From: JAWKWH01 sp963669415
GTDB taxonomy: Bacteria > Pseudomonadota > Alphaproteobacteria > Rhizobiales > Rhizobiaceae
Assembly (NCBI GenBank): GCA_963669415.2
Contig: CAXXPS010000003.1
Coordinates: 1,240,001 to 1,304,000 of the forward strand
Direction of reading: 5' to 3'
DNA length: 64,000 bases
Under the pieces are notes generated by a model. It was not told the DNA's origin. It was given only the letters and a program-made list of their open reading frames with translations, and searched no databases. Positions 36,024-44,713 of this stretch are shown one piece after another. Numbering within the stretch: position 1 is the stretch's first letter; each line of letters opens with the position of its first letter. The translations under genes and the position numbers were made by a program.

Positions 36024-37043
36024 TTAGCTGACAATCTTCACATAAGACCGGTCAACCAAGGTCTCGATCATGATATCATTGTCCACCAAACCCTCTGACT
36101 TGAACCAGTTCAGTTGGTCTTCGATTGAGGCGATATTCAGGGCCGCTCCCTTGTTCAAACGCATGGTACCATTGATGATCGATGGCGCTGCCTTTTCGCG
36201 GGGACGGTCGACATAAACGTATTTGTGGATCAGATCGACCATCTGGTTGATGCCCTCATCACCAGCAGATTTGTCGATCATCGCCGCAGCATAATCATCG
36301 ACGCCCTTGGAGAAACCGGCCAGGAAACTCTCGGTTAATCCGCGTTCTTCGGCAGCATTTTTGGCCGATGTGAATACCGTGGTGACCTGATAATTGGGCA
36401 GGTAGTCGGCGACGTTGCCAATGATATGTACCGATCCGCCTTTCGACAGCGGCTTGGCGATGTGTGGCACGATTGACCAGCCATCGATCTGACCGGACTT
36501 CAATGCGCCAATGATCGCACCGACCTTCTGCAGAGGTTTGAACCGCAGTTCGATGCCTTCAGCGGCCGCAATCTTTGATCCCATATAGTGAAACGAAGAG
36601 CCCGCCTGAGTCATGCCCCAGGTTTTGCCGTCCAGGTTCTTGGGTGTCGTCGCACCAGCCTTGAAGGCCGCGTCTGATACCAGGATCTTCTGGCCGTCAA
36701 TGCCGGATTCCTCGCTCAGTGCGCCGCCAATGACCTTGATGGCGCCCTTTTGCGCAAGGGAGATCAGTCCGCCGGACACCGCGGTCACGGCATAGTCAAT
36801 GTCGCCGCTGGCAATTGCTACCGCCATCGGTTGGGCGGCCTGAAAGAACTTGAACTCCACATCCAGTCCGGCTTCGCTGAAATAGCCGCGCTCGAATGCA
36901 ATGAAACTGCCCGAATGGGAGGTAAAGCGAAGCGCACCTACCTTGATTTTCCTGTTGGCTGCGATCGCTGGCATGCCCAGCGTAGCGGCCGCAGTGGCTC
37001 CGCCCATTAGAGAAAGGGCTGCACGGCGATTAAGCTTGATCAT
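36024..37043 (-). CDS. ABC transporter substrate-binding protein (SsuA/NMT1-like)
   Basis: The 339-residue periplasmic protein has a twin-arginine-like signal (NRRAALSLMGG, cleavage near AIAA), then KIKVGALRFTSHSGSFIAFE and a family-typical EAGLDVEFKFFQAAQPMAVA block. The latter matches the binding-pocket segment of aromatic-sulfonate and taurine binding proteins. It is the first gene of the second importer operon. The ligand cannot be read from the sequence. Confidence 0.9.
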   Translation of the reverse strand: MIKLNRRAALSLMGGATAAATLGMPAIAANRKIKVGALRFTSHSGSFIAFERGYFSEAGLDVEFKFFQAAQPMAVAIASGDIDYAVTAVSGGLISLAQKGAIKVIGGALSEESGIDGQKILVSDAAFKAGATTPKNLDGKTWGMTQAGSSFHYMGSKIAAAEGIELRFKPLQKVGAIIGALKSGQIDGWSIVPHIAKPLSKGGSVHIIGNVADYLPNYQVTTVFTSAKNAAEERGLTESFLAGFSKGVDDYAAAMIDKSAGDEGINQMVDLIHKYVYVDRPREKAAPSIINGTMRLNKGAALNIASIEDQLNWFKSEGLVDNDIMIETLVDRSYVKIVS

Positions 37044-37418
37044 GGTGTCCTCCCGTCTGATCGCTCTACCAGGCTTCCAACTGAAGCTCTGAGCAGTTTT
37101 CTTCGGAAGGGACAGTCATAACCATTGTCTTGCCGCGCGCCAATATGGCACCGGAATTTTTACCCTCAAACCATCAGTGCCAACATTCGGCAATGCCGGC
37201 CCATCGCGGATCGCGCGCTGCACAACAGCTTCTTTTCAAATTTACCGAGAGCCCGCTGCGGCGACGCAGCACCGAACGGATGAAGGGCTATGTTGGATAA
37301 GTGTGTTCCGGCGGAATGGTGTTTTGGCAAAATCTCCAGCCGGGTGGTCCAAACACCTGTTTCTCGACCATCAGATGCTCTGTGCTTGCAATAGCGAACG
37401 GTAGAGTTCGATGTTGTT
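37044..37418. other. Intergenic region upstream of the second ABC operon
   Basis: About 375 bases between the binding-protein start and the LysR stop, both leftward. It should hold the promoter of the importer operon. Open frames here are short and lack any protein-like composition. No hairpin or operator is convincing. Confidence 0.5.
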
Positions 37419-38330
37419 CTAATTCCTCGTCTCATTGAGTGGCGTCAAGAACGGTCGAGCTTTTGGCTTCAGCGATGCAACCAACATGTCCATGCATGCC
37501 CGGATGCGCGCACTGGAGCGCAGATCTGCATGCGTCAGCACCCAGAGGTCCAGCGATGCCTCGGTCACCGGCTCGCCGATCCGTGCCAGGTGCGGGTCCT
37601 CCTCACCAAATCCACAGAATATCAGGCCCAGGCCAACCCCGTCTCTCACCATCTGACGCAACATCGTCGTGCTGGTGACGCGAACGGCAATCTTGTGCTC
37701 GGGCACGCGGCTCCTGAGCCATTGCACATGTGGAGCACTGGAGAATGTATGATCCCAATCAACCCAGGACTCTTCGAATATGTTGCCGCGTTGTTTTACC
37801 TCTTCGACCAGCCCTGCGGCGACATAGGGTGCGAACGGAATATTTCTCCAAACCCGCCGGCCAACAAGCTGATCAGGTGGCGCCGAAGAAAAGCGCACTG
37901 CAATATCCGCTTCGCGCTTGGTGAGATTGAGTGGGGTGTCATGATCCACGACTTCCAGCCGGATGCCCGGGTGGTCAATGCGAAAGCCGGCGATGTCAGG
38001 TGCCAATAGTTCTGAAATCGCTTCGCTGACCGTCAGGCGCACAGTTCCGGTCAACTTGGCGTCGCGGCCAAGAAGCCGAAAGTTCAAGGCTTCCACCTGG
38101 TCCCGCATGGATCGGGCGACCTGCCGCATGTCTTCGCCTTCGGGGGTGAGAGCATAGCCTTCGGGTATCCTGGTCAGCAAAGACACTCCAATTGACGATT
38201 GCAGGGCCTTCAGCCGTCGCGATACGGTACCGTGATCCACTCCCAGTTCCCGCGCGGCGCCGCGGATTGATTCCGCTTCCGCGACGGCGAGGAATATTCT
38301 GAGATCATCCCAATTCTGTTTTGCCTTCAT
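37419..38330 (-). CDS. LysR-family transcriptional regulator
   Basis: The 303-residue protein has an N-terminal HTH (WDDLRIFLAVAEAESIRGAA, then VDHGTVSRRLKALQSSIGVS) and an effector domain with RQMVRDGVGLGLIFCGFGE. The frame is open 108 codons further upstream, but the ATG at 38328-38330 gives the standard LysR length and start. It lies upstream of the second importer operon on the same strand and is its most likely local regulator. It diverges from the GFA gene. Confidence 0.9.
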   Translation of the reverse strand: MKAKQNWDDLRIFLAVAEAESIRGAARELGVDHGTVSRRLKALQSSIGVSLLTRIPEGYALTPEGEDMRQVARSMRDQVEALNFRLLGRDAKLTGTVRLTVSEAISELLAPDIAGFRIDHPGIRLEVVDHDTPLNLTKREADIAVRFSSAPPDQLVGRRVWRNIPFAPYVAAGLVEEVKQRGNIFEESWVDWDHTFSSAPHVQWLRSRVPEHKIAVRVTSTTMLRQMVRDGVGLGLIFCGFGEEDPHLARIGEPVTEASLDLWVLTHADLRSSARIRACMDMLVASLKPKARPFLTPLNETRN

Positions 38331-38459
38331 GGTGAAAATATACACCAATGTGGTGGGTATTTTCAATCTGTGGCGAAATCTTGCGCCATGATATGGTCCA
38401 TTCGTTGAACCCCGCCACAACGACGCACAACAAGCTGGCTGGAAATTCGGGAGATATAA

Positions 38460-38963
38460 ATGAATGACACCGAACATCACCATCATGAAGGTGGCTGCTT
38501 TTGCGGATCTGTTCGTTTTGTTGCTGAAGCAGAGCCGCAGTTCACCATGGTTTGCCACTGTTCGATTTGCCGGCGTCTGCAAGGATCTGCGATGGGCGCA
38601 CCAGCAACGTTTTTTCCAACAGGTGGTTTTCGTGTGACACAGGGAGAGCAACATCTTCGCGAGTATCTCTCGCCGCGAAACTATTCACGAATGTTTTGCG
38701 AGAAATGCGGCACCCGTCTTTGGATGGGCTTTGAGAAATGCGACCTGGAAATCCCCATGGTGGCAATCTACACGGCAAATCTCGACGAATTTACCCATGC
38801 GGACGGGCTTTATGGCCCCTTTGAGCCATCCGCGCATGCGTTCTACGCAGACCGCCTGTACGATTGCCTCGACGGCAAGACCAAGTTCGTTGACATGGCT
38901 GCCGATTTCGGAGGGAGCGGCAAGACGCTCAGCGACCGGGGCATGCCCATGGAAACCCAGTAG
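38460..38963 (+). CDS. GFA/CENP-V-family zinc protein
   Basis: The 167-residue protein shows the zinc ligands of the glutathione-dependent formaldehyde-activating family: GGCFCGSVRF, CHCSICRRLQGSAM and FCEKCGTRLWM. GGGAG lies before the ATG. Most family members are not true formaldehyde-activating enzymes, and some act in glutathione-linked detoxification or lyase steps. No formaldehyde dehydrogenase is adjacent, so the role is open. Confidence 0.88.
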   Translation: MNDTEHHHHEGGCFCGSVRFVAEAEPQFTMVCHCSICRRLQGSAMGAPATFFPTGGFRVTQGEQHLREYLSPRNYSRMFCEKCGTRLWMGFEKCDLEIPMVAIYTANLDEFTHADGLYGPFEPSAHAFYADRLYDCLDGKTKFVDMAADFGGSGKTLSDRGMPMETQ

Positions 38964-39350
38964 GCGCGATATCGTCTCGGCTGCCAGATGTCGCTCATGG
39001 GCCTCGTGGTGAAAGTGCCGGCCTATCTCACGCGGCAATTTGAAAAGAACTGGGATAAGAAATCGATCAGCCAATCGCAGGTCTCGACACTTGTTATATG
39101 CGCAACCAATTCCCCAGGTTCTGCTGATGTGAAATAACGGTTGGCTCTCCGGTTAGGGCCAACTGATCGAAAAATGCGTCTATGACTGCATTGGCTGCGC
39201 CGGATAATGGGTAAAGTCGCAAGAAGCGACAGGAACGGAATCATTTACATCGGTCCCTTTCATTCTGATAACGCTAATATCAGGAATCACTAATCTCAGC
39301 TTCTCGGCTATTGAAATCGAGTAAGGTCAAAGCGCAAAACGGAGATGGAT
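38964..39350. other. Intergenic region upstream of the MscS channel gene
   Basis: About 390 bases. A 49-codon frame at 38988-39137 reads in a protein-like way (VKVPAYLTRQFEKNW) but has no recognisable homology or ribosome-binding site and is probably a remnant or chance. Small hairpins are present (GTTGGC/GCCAAC near 39140-39165 and GTCGC-AAGAA-GCGAC near 39217-39231), without T tracts. The promoter of the channel gene should lie in the AT-rich part near 39260-39300. Confidence 0.4.
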
Positions 39351-41723
39351 ATGCATTGCGCCCGTAATCTGACACTGCTGGTCTGCTCGATCCTTGCGGC
39401 CCTCGCCCTGTCATTCGCAATACCGGTCTCCGTGGCGAACGCTCAGCTGACGCCTTCAGTGTCCGAGGTTGATCTCGGCACCGAATTGGAACCGTTCCTC
39501 GACAAGGCCAAGGAAAAGGGCCTTGGCGTCATCATCATCACTCCGCTCGAGCCCGAAGAAGAGGCGAAAGCACCTGCCACCAGTTGGCAGGAAGACGGAC
39601 TGAGGCTGCGCCAGGAGCTGGGGCGAATAATTGCTGGCACTCCGAAACTTTACGAACGCGCCAAAGAGGCGATCATCAAATCGAGCCCTGATGGCACCAT
39701 GTGGTGGCTGGTTTATGCATTCGGAATCGGCTTCATCGGCATCTGTTTGATGACCGGCACTTTCTTCGTGTTCGCCAAGGCAAACCGGCACGTCTTGCAG
39801 ACAATGATTGTCGAAAATCCCAAAAACCGGGCCGAGAAGATCGGATATCTCATGTTGAGAGCCGGTGTATTGCTCGCAAACAATGTCTTCGGTTTTTGTG
39901 TTGCCATCGTCGTGGCAATCATACTCGATTACGAACATGAACCGAGCCGAGCGACAATCTTGATAATCTTGGTCGCATGGGCGTTCTATTGGGTGTTTCG
40001 AGCTGTCATTCTGTTCAACATCATCGCCCACGATCTTCCAAAACACCGCCTGATCAATCTTGATGACGACAATGCCAAGATGGTGCAGTTTGACTGGCGC
40101 AATTCCATGGTTGCGGTCATCATCGCTTTCTCAGTCACAGCCTGGTTTGAGGCGCTCGAAATTCATCGTGATGCCTACAAACTGATGCTTCTTGCATCCA
40201 TGACACTGGCAGTCCTGACTTTCGGCTATTTGACATTCAAGCATCGCAAGCCGTTTTCCGGTGTTTTGCTCGGCGCGGGAGAACCCGCGATGAAACCGCT
40301 TTGGCGCCGTGTGTTTGCGGATTATTGGCATATGATTGCACTTGGCTATCTGGCCGCGGCATGGGCAATCAGCGTGTACCGTAATGTACTCGATCTCCCC
40401 AGCGCCACTCTGGTCGTTGCTGCACCAATAGTAGCGTTCCTTGCAGGTGTCGGAATATACGGAATTACGCTTTTCCTTATCGACAAGGCCTATCAGGCGC
40501 GTCAGCGGCGTTTTGACGTCAAGGTGGCGCTCGCCCGTGAAAAGGAAAAAGTCCGCCGTGAACTGGAACAGGTGGCGATCGAGGCAGCACTTCGCGACGC
40601 GCCCGAAGACGATGAAGAGCTGATCATCAACAAGGTGATGGCGGAAAAGAAGATGGAGGAGATGCCGGCCTTCAGGCCCGTATTCAAGCCGCTGCTGGAA
40701 CAGGCGGCCGGCATTTTGATCACCATCGTTGCGGTAGGTTTCGTTCTGGGAACCTGGGACGTCAATATTGGCGAGCAGGGAAATCCGATCACCGCCTTCA
40801 TTGATACGTTGATGATCGGATTTGTCGGCTGGTTCCTCTATCGCGCGGTTGCAGCCTACATCGACGATCAAATTGCCGAGGAAGGCGATGATGTACCCGA
40901 TGGCGCTCCCGACGGCGAGATGGGCGGCCAGGGCGCAAGCCGCCTGACAACACTTCTGCCGCTCATTCGCAATGTCATGATCGCCGGAATTATCGTCCTG
41001 ACCGCGATGGTCATCCTGTCGAATATGGGGGTCGACATTGCGCCGTTGTTTGCTGGCGCCGGTGTCATCGGCCTGGCGATCGGTTTTGGTGCGCAAACGC
41101 TGATCCGGGACATTTTCTCCGGCGGGTTCTTCCTGTTCGATGACGCATTCCGGCGAGGTGAGTATATCGAGCTGGACGGGATCGTCGGGACGGTGGAAAA
41201 GATTTCCCTGCGCTCCTTCCAGCTTCGCCATCACAATGGCCCGCTGCACACGGTGCCGTTTGGCGAGATCAAGCAGCTGACCAATTTCTCCCGCGACTGG
41301 GTGATGATGAAGCTGCCGCTCCGCCTGACCTACGATACCGATATCGAACGGGTCCGCAAACTGGTCAAGAAACTCGGTCAGCGCCTGCTGGAACATCCCG
41401 ATGTCGGTCATTTGTTCCTGCAGCCGTTGAAATCGCAGGGGGTCTACAAGATGGAAGACTCCGCCATGATTGTCCGCGTCAAGTTCATGACCAAGCCGGG
41501 CGACCAGTTCGTGACGCGCAAAGTCGTCTATCAGCACATCCGCGAATTGTTTGAGCAGGAAGGCATCAAGTTCGCGCACAAGGAGGTCACGGTGCGGCTG
41601 GCTGACGAGCCGCAGCGTCCGCTGACGCCGAAAGAGGAAAAGGCGGTCGCGGCAGCGGCCCGCGCTTCTGTCGACGCGGATATGGACGATCTGGAGTCAG
41701 TTGCCAGTGATGACGGGCCGTAG
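39351..41723 (+). CDS. Large MscS-family mechanosensitive channel
   Basis: The 790-residue protein has a signal-like N-terminus (LLVCSILAALALSFAIPV), a periplasmic segment and many TM helices. The MscS core is at the C-terminal third: pore-lining helix GAGVIGLAIGFGAQTLIRDI, then FLFDDAFRRGEYIELDGIVG and the beta domain FQLRHHNGPLHTVPFGEIKQ. It opens under membrane tension to release solutes during hypo-osmotic shock. The large extra N-terminal part is like the MscK and DUF3772-type channels. The C-terminal tail is acidic and Ala-rich. ATG 39351 is preferred for spacing to the GGAG; ATG 39345 is also in frame. Confidence 0.9.
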   Translation: MHCARNLTLLVCSILAALALSFAIPVSVANAQLTPSVSEVDLGTELEPFLDKAKEKGLGVIIITPLEPEEEAKAPATSWQEDGLRLRQELGRIIAGTPKLYERAKEAIIKSSPDGTMWWLVYAFGIGFIGICLMTGTFFVFAKANRHVLQTMIVENPKNRAEKIGYLMLRAGVLLANNVFGFCVAIVVAIILDYEHEPSRATILIILVAWAFYWVFRAVILFNIIAHDLPKHRLINLDDDNAKMVQFDWRNSMVAVIIAFSVTAWFEALEIHRDAYKLMLLASMTLAVLTFGYLTFKHRKPFSGVLLGAGEPAMKPLWRRVFADYWHMIALGYLAAAWAISVYRNVLDLPSATLVVAAPIVAFLAGVGIYGITLFLIDKAYQARQRRFDVKVALAREKEKVRRELEQVAIEAALRDAPEDDEELIINKVMAEKKMEEMPAFRPVFKPLLEQAAGILITIVAVGFVLGTWDVNIGEQGNPITAFIDTLMIGFVGWFLYRAVAAYIDDQIAEEGDDVPDGAPDGEMGGQGASRLTTLLPLIRNVMIAGIIVLTAMVILSNMGVDIAPLFAGAGVIGLAIGFGAQTLIRDIFSGGFFLFDDAFRRGEYIELDGIVGTVEKISLRSFQLRHHNGPLHTVPFGEIKQLTNFSRDWVMMKLPLRLTYDTDIERVRKLVKKLGQRLLEHPDVGHLFLQPLKSQGVYKMEDSAMIVRVKFMTKPGDQFVTRKVVYQHIRELFEQEGIKFAHKEVTVRLADEPQRPLTPKEEKAVAAAARASVDADMDDLESVASDDGP

Positions 41724-41852
41724 CGGGCGCCCAAGTGTTTTCGAAATGGCTAAAACGCTCTCAAAACAGACGATGTTGCTCCGATTTGCTTCCGGTATGC
41801 TTCCGAAAATTCAGGAGTGGAAAACAAAATTCCCATGATTCATTGAAATCAA

Positions 41853-41898
41853 TGGTGCCCCCGGACGGCATTGAACCGCCGACCCCCTGATTACAAAT
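41853..41898 (-). repeat. Degenerate copy of the 3' half of tRNA-Thr (attachment-site remnant)
   Basis: On the minus strand this segment matches the CCA end, acceptor strand, T-arm, variable part and anticodon stem of the tRNA at 44428-44503, ending inside the anticodon loop. Two adjacent substitutions in the T-loop (GTTCAATG in place of GTTCAAGT) show it is not under tRNA selection. The 5' half is absent, so it cannot be a functional tRNA. Confidence 0.75.
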
Positions 41899-42097
41899 TG
41901 GCGTTGCCGCGCTCATCAAACACCGACTGTCGGCGTGAGCCATCGATGCGAACCTTCTTGCCGTTCACCGGGTCGTGTATGGCCACATTGGTGTAGGCAA
42001 CGACTGCCATCAGCGTTCACGGAACAATGGCAAGAATGGCCGCTATGATGATTGCTGTGACATGGTTGGCAGTAAAGCCAAGTCCTTCCTTGCACAT
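41891..42097 (-). pseudogene. Decayed small membrane-protein gene with an internal TGA
   Basis: A strong ribosome-binding site (AAGGGGAG) precedes the ATG at 42095-42097. The frame reads 26 residues (MCKEGLGFTANHVTA followed by a hydrophobic IIIAAILAIVP) to a TGA at 42017-42019. It then continues open in the same frame for 41 more residues (TLMAVVAYTNVAIHDPVNGK and on) to a TAA inside the tRNA-like repeat. A nonsense mutation in a gene of about 68 codons is the simplest reading. Alternatively the 26-residue membrane peptide is itself the product. Confidence 0.4.
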
Positions 42098-42360
42098 GTT
42101 GTCTCCCCTTCATGAACCCACGGTCGCCGGTTTCGAAAAGTACTGAAACCGGCAGAACGCCAATCAAGTGGAGCAGCGCAGCACAACGGATACAATTGCT
42201 TGAATTGGCGGGATCCATGCATCCTGCCACACCGCATGCTCGATCGGCATTGGACGGTCCGCTGAACACAAAAGCCAGCGCCTTTGATGTGCCTCAATGA
42301 CATCGATATCCGATTGCCAGAGTATTGATTTCAACCGGCCTTCATCAAAGGGAGTGAAGA

Positions 42361-42888
42361 TTGTTTTTTCGCGCCAGTTTCATTGGATTTGCAGTGTTTA
42401 TCGGCTCGATAATGTTGACGTTTGACGCTCAGGCAACCGAGGGATGGGCCACCAGAGCGGTAAACATGCGCACCTGTGCAAGTGTTCGCTGCCCGAGAAT
42501 TTTGACAATTCCGGCAGGTGCAAGGGTGTGGGTCTACTACTGCAAAAGATGGTGCAGGGTAAGGTTTGCGGGGCGCAGGGGTTTTGCGCATGGCCGGTAC
42601 ATTGCAATATCGGAATACCGGCGTCCGCCAGTTATCATTTATCCGCCCATATTTCGGCGTCCTCCTCGCTACCGTCGTCCGCCATTCTTTGAACACCCTC
42701 CGATATTCCGGCCTCCGCCACCTCCGAGATTCCGGCCTCCGCCACCAGATGGGCCGCCGGGATTTGAACCTCCACCCATTGTGGGACCTCCACCCGGTGG
42801 TTATGTTCCGCCCCCCGGAGGCGGTGTACCTCCGATCTTCCCGCCAGCGGGACAAGAAGTGCCGCCGGGTTACTATCGGCGCAACTGA
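42361..42888 (+). CDS. Secreted SH3b-domain protein with a proline-rich tail
   Basis: The 175-residue protein starts at a TTG preceded by AAAGGGAGTGAAGA. It has a signal peptide (FIGFAVFIGSIMLTFDAQA), a short bacterial SH3 domain (RAVNMRTCASVRCPRILTIP ... VWVYYCKRWCRVRF) with four Cys that may form disulfides, and a tail of about 85 residues made of Pro, Arg, Gly and aromatic residues. The DNA of the tail contains a 24-base tandem repeat (about 42698-42745) encoding PPIFRPPP-like units. Such SH3b proteins bind cell-wall or protein partners in the periplasm. It lies inside the tRNA-bounded island. Confidence 0.75.
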   Translation: MFFRASFIGFAVFIGSIMLTFDAQATEGWATRAVNMRTCASVRCPRILTIPAGARVWVYYCKRWCRVRFAGRRGFAHGRYIAISEYRRPPVIIYPPIFRRPPRYRRPPFFEHPPIFRPPPPPRFRPPPPDGPPGFEPPPIVGPPPGGYVPPPGGGVPPIFPPAGQEVPPGYYRRN

Positions 42889-42988
42889 CGATCCTCGAGC
42901 CAACCGTCCAAGACGTCGCGGACGTTTCCATCGAGGAGGCTGAGGAGATGAAGCGGTCGTTGTCCACTTCGAGAAAGCGGTACGCTGA

Positions 42989-43260
42989 CTAGGGTCAGGA
43001 CCCATTAATCTCACGCAATTCTGTTTGGAAGGAAGGGTTTGGATGGAGGCGAACAAGCGCAAGGGAAGGTCTTGTGACCTTTTCGAGCATTGTGAGCGAT
43101 CAGGCAGGCCTTTCCTTCCAAACCCGAAGGGCGCGGCCCATTTGGCTGGCGAATGCGTCGAAAAGGTTTGAAACTATGCATAGTTCCTTCACCTTTCCTC
43201 CTTTTCGGCAGCCAAATTTGCTCGCGCAGAATGGATGACATTGATGAGTCCTGACCCTAG
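42989..43260. mobile_element. MITE-like element with terminal inverted repeats
   Basis: The ends are inverted copies: the left end begins CTAGGGTCAGGACCCATTAA and the reverse complement of the right end begins CTAGGGTCAGGACTCATCAA. Identity is about 20 of the first 24 positions. Both ends carry CTAG, so a TA or CTAG target duplication is likely, as for several IS5- and IS630/Tc1-related elements. The 272-bp body contains no credible transposase frame; it includes a partial internal inverted repeat of TTTGGAAGG-like sequence. It is non-autonomous and would need a transposase from elsewhere. Confidence 0.7.
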
Positions 43261-43289
43261 GTATCGAGGTATGCTAAAGTCTCTGGCCT

Positions 43290-43601
43290 ATGATCGACTA
43301 CCTGTTTCCATTTTTTGTTGTGGTGATTTGTGCCTTCTTGGGCGTTGGCTTTTTGGCGAGTGCAGTTTTGGTCGTTTACAGAGATGTGCTCGGCAGGGAC
43401 GACAAGTTCAGCCTTTGGCTCGACCGAGGTTTCGGTACAGGCTACGGATTGGGTAAGAGATCAGTTGTTTCCAATCCCTACTTGAACAAGCTGATCCACG
43501 TTGTGATCGCAGTTCTTATCGTCCTAACAGGCTGCGCCCTCATCTGGTTTGGAGTGGTCGAACCAATTGCCGTCTACTTTTTCGGATTCGATATAGCGTA
43601 A
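43290..43601 (+). CDS. Small two-helix membrane protein of unknown function
   Basis: The 103-residue protein has TM helices at about 5-29 (LFPFFVVVICAFLGVGFLAS) and 68-92 (IHVVIAVLIVLTGCALIWF), joined by a polar loop YRDVLGRDDKFSLWLDRGFG. No family is recognised. It begins 30 bases after the MITE-like element, so its expression may depend on that insertion. Composition and the clean membrane topology argue for a real gene. Confidence 0.6.
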   Translation: MIDYLFPFFVVVICAFLGVGFLASAVLVVYRDVLGRDDKFSLWLDRGFGTGYGLGKRSVVSNPYLNKLIHVVIAVLIVLTGCALIWFGVVEPIAVYFFGFDIA

Positions 43602-43886
43602 CTTTCAGTTGAAGGGCGAGGTCAATGGCGACGAGGCCCAAGCCATAAGCCACAATGCGCCTCCTCCAAGCCAAACGCGTCCACGCCTGTCCCGGCAGTC
43701 CGCCAATCAAAGGTAGCAGGGTAACATAACAGGTAAACGTACACGACTTACGGGATCTATTTGATCCGCCGGACTTCGTCGCCGGTGGGCACTGGAGGAT
43801 CAGGCGGCGGCTTAGAACACTATACCCGCATGCGGATGTGAACGCGGCTCATTCGCAACAGCCTTGTCTTGCCAGAAGTTAAACCT
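43602..43886. other. Intergenic stretch within the tRNA-bounded island
   Basis: No credible gene, repeat or hairpin with a T tract is seen between the two-helix protein and the small secreted protein. A similar empty stretch lies at 44142-44427, between the small secreted protein and the tRNA 3' end. Confidence 0.4.
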
Positions 43887-44141
43887 CTAGTCTGCACACG
43901 ACATGCATTCATCATCCTGGTGCGGTGGCAGTACAGGCGCTTGCGGCAGCGGTATGGGACCATCATCGACAACAAGAAAGCCATCTGGCTGCGCCGCCTG
44001 CTGGGTTGTTCCGAACACAAGAGTGGTACGTTCTCTGCCATTGGCGTCGCTGGTGCCGGCTTCACCACCGGCACTTCGTGCGAATACGGTACCACACGTC
44101 GCTAAGCCTGCAGCCAATGCGAAAATAATTAGACGTTTCAT
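43887..44141 (-). CDS. Small secreted protein of unknown function
   Basis: The 84-residue protein begins MKRLIIFALAAGLATCGTVF, a textbook signal peptide with cleavage near VFARS. The mature part is short and polar and ends HQDDECMSCAD, with a CxxC-like pair. The start is the ATG at 44139-44141, with CGGAG immediately upstream; the frame is open further but loses the signal pattern. It has no recognisable family. It lies inside the tRNA-bounded island. Confidence 0.55.
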   Translation of the reverse strand: MKRLIIFALAAGLATCGTVFARSAGGEAGTSDANGRERTTLVFGTTQQAAQPDGFLVVDDGPIPLPQAPVLPPHQDDECMSCAD

Positions 44142-44427
44142 CTCCGAATTCCATTGTGCTTTAATCGCGCAATGAGAGCACGGTAACCAGAACGTCGCTG
44201 TGAGCAGCATCACTGGAAACACATCGCGACAGCATCCAACCGATCCACCAGCCGCTTGAAGCTAGTCAAATGTCCTGATTTCTGAACATTGACGGATGGG
44301 TATGTGGGTGCACTCCTGTGTCTCCCCAAACTCAGGCCAAAATTCTGACATCACGCTGACACGAAATTGCACCAGCCGTGGTGCGCCCTGCGCAGGAATG
44401 TAAATCCACTGAAATAATAGGGTTTTT

Positions 44428-44503
<76 letters not shown>

Positions 44504-44713
44504 ACTTGCCGGGTCAGATGCCGGTTTCCAGATTGAACGCAACCGGCTCGCCCGCGGCACCGCACTACCATATCTGTCGCGAGTGTAAAGAAATATTGCA
44601 TCACAGTGCGTACATCGGCCTGCCTGTGATGATGGCTTTGAATGGATCGCCCGGCGTGGTAACCGGTCAATAGAAAGCCGGACAGGCGAAATACGACGTG
44701 GAACAATGGCAAC

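Noticed and set aside
37166..37435. 89-codon frame before the second importer operon
   Set aside because: Not protein-like and overlaps the end of the LysR gene; no ribosome-binding site.
38988..39137. 49-codon frame after the GFA gene
   Set aside because: Looks protein-like in part but lacks a ribosome-binding site and a recognisable family; kept only as a note in the intergenic entry.
40131..41579. 482-codon open frame antisense to the MscS gene
   Set aside because: It is the reverse-strand shadow of a well-conserved channel gene; the translation has no family character and is full of His, Gln and Cys.
41853..41898. A second functional tRNA-Thr gene
   Set aside because: Only the 3' part is present, the T-loop is altered and the 5' half is missing.
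42017..42019. TGA as a selenocysteine codon in the small ORF
   Set aside because: No selenoprotein family, no visible SECIS-like hairpin, and the surrounding gene is decayed.
43011..43241. 76-codon frame within the MITE-like element
   Set aside because: No transposase motif; it is simply open sequence in a short non-coding element.
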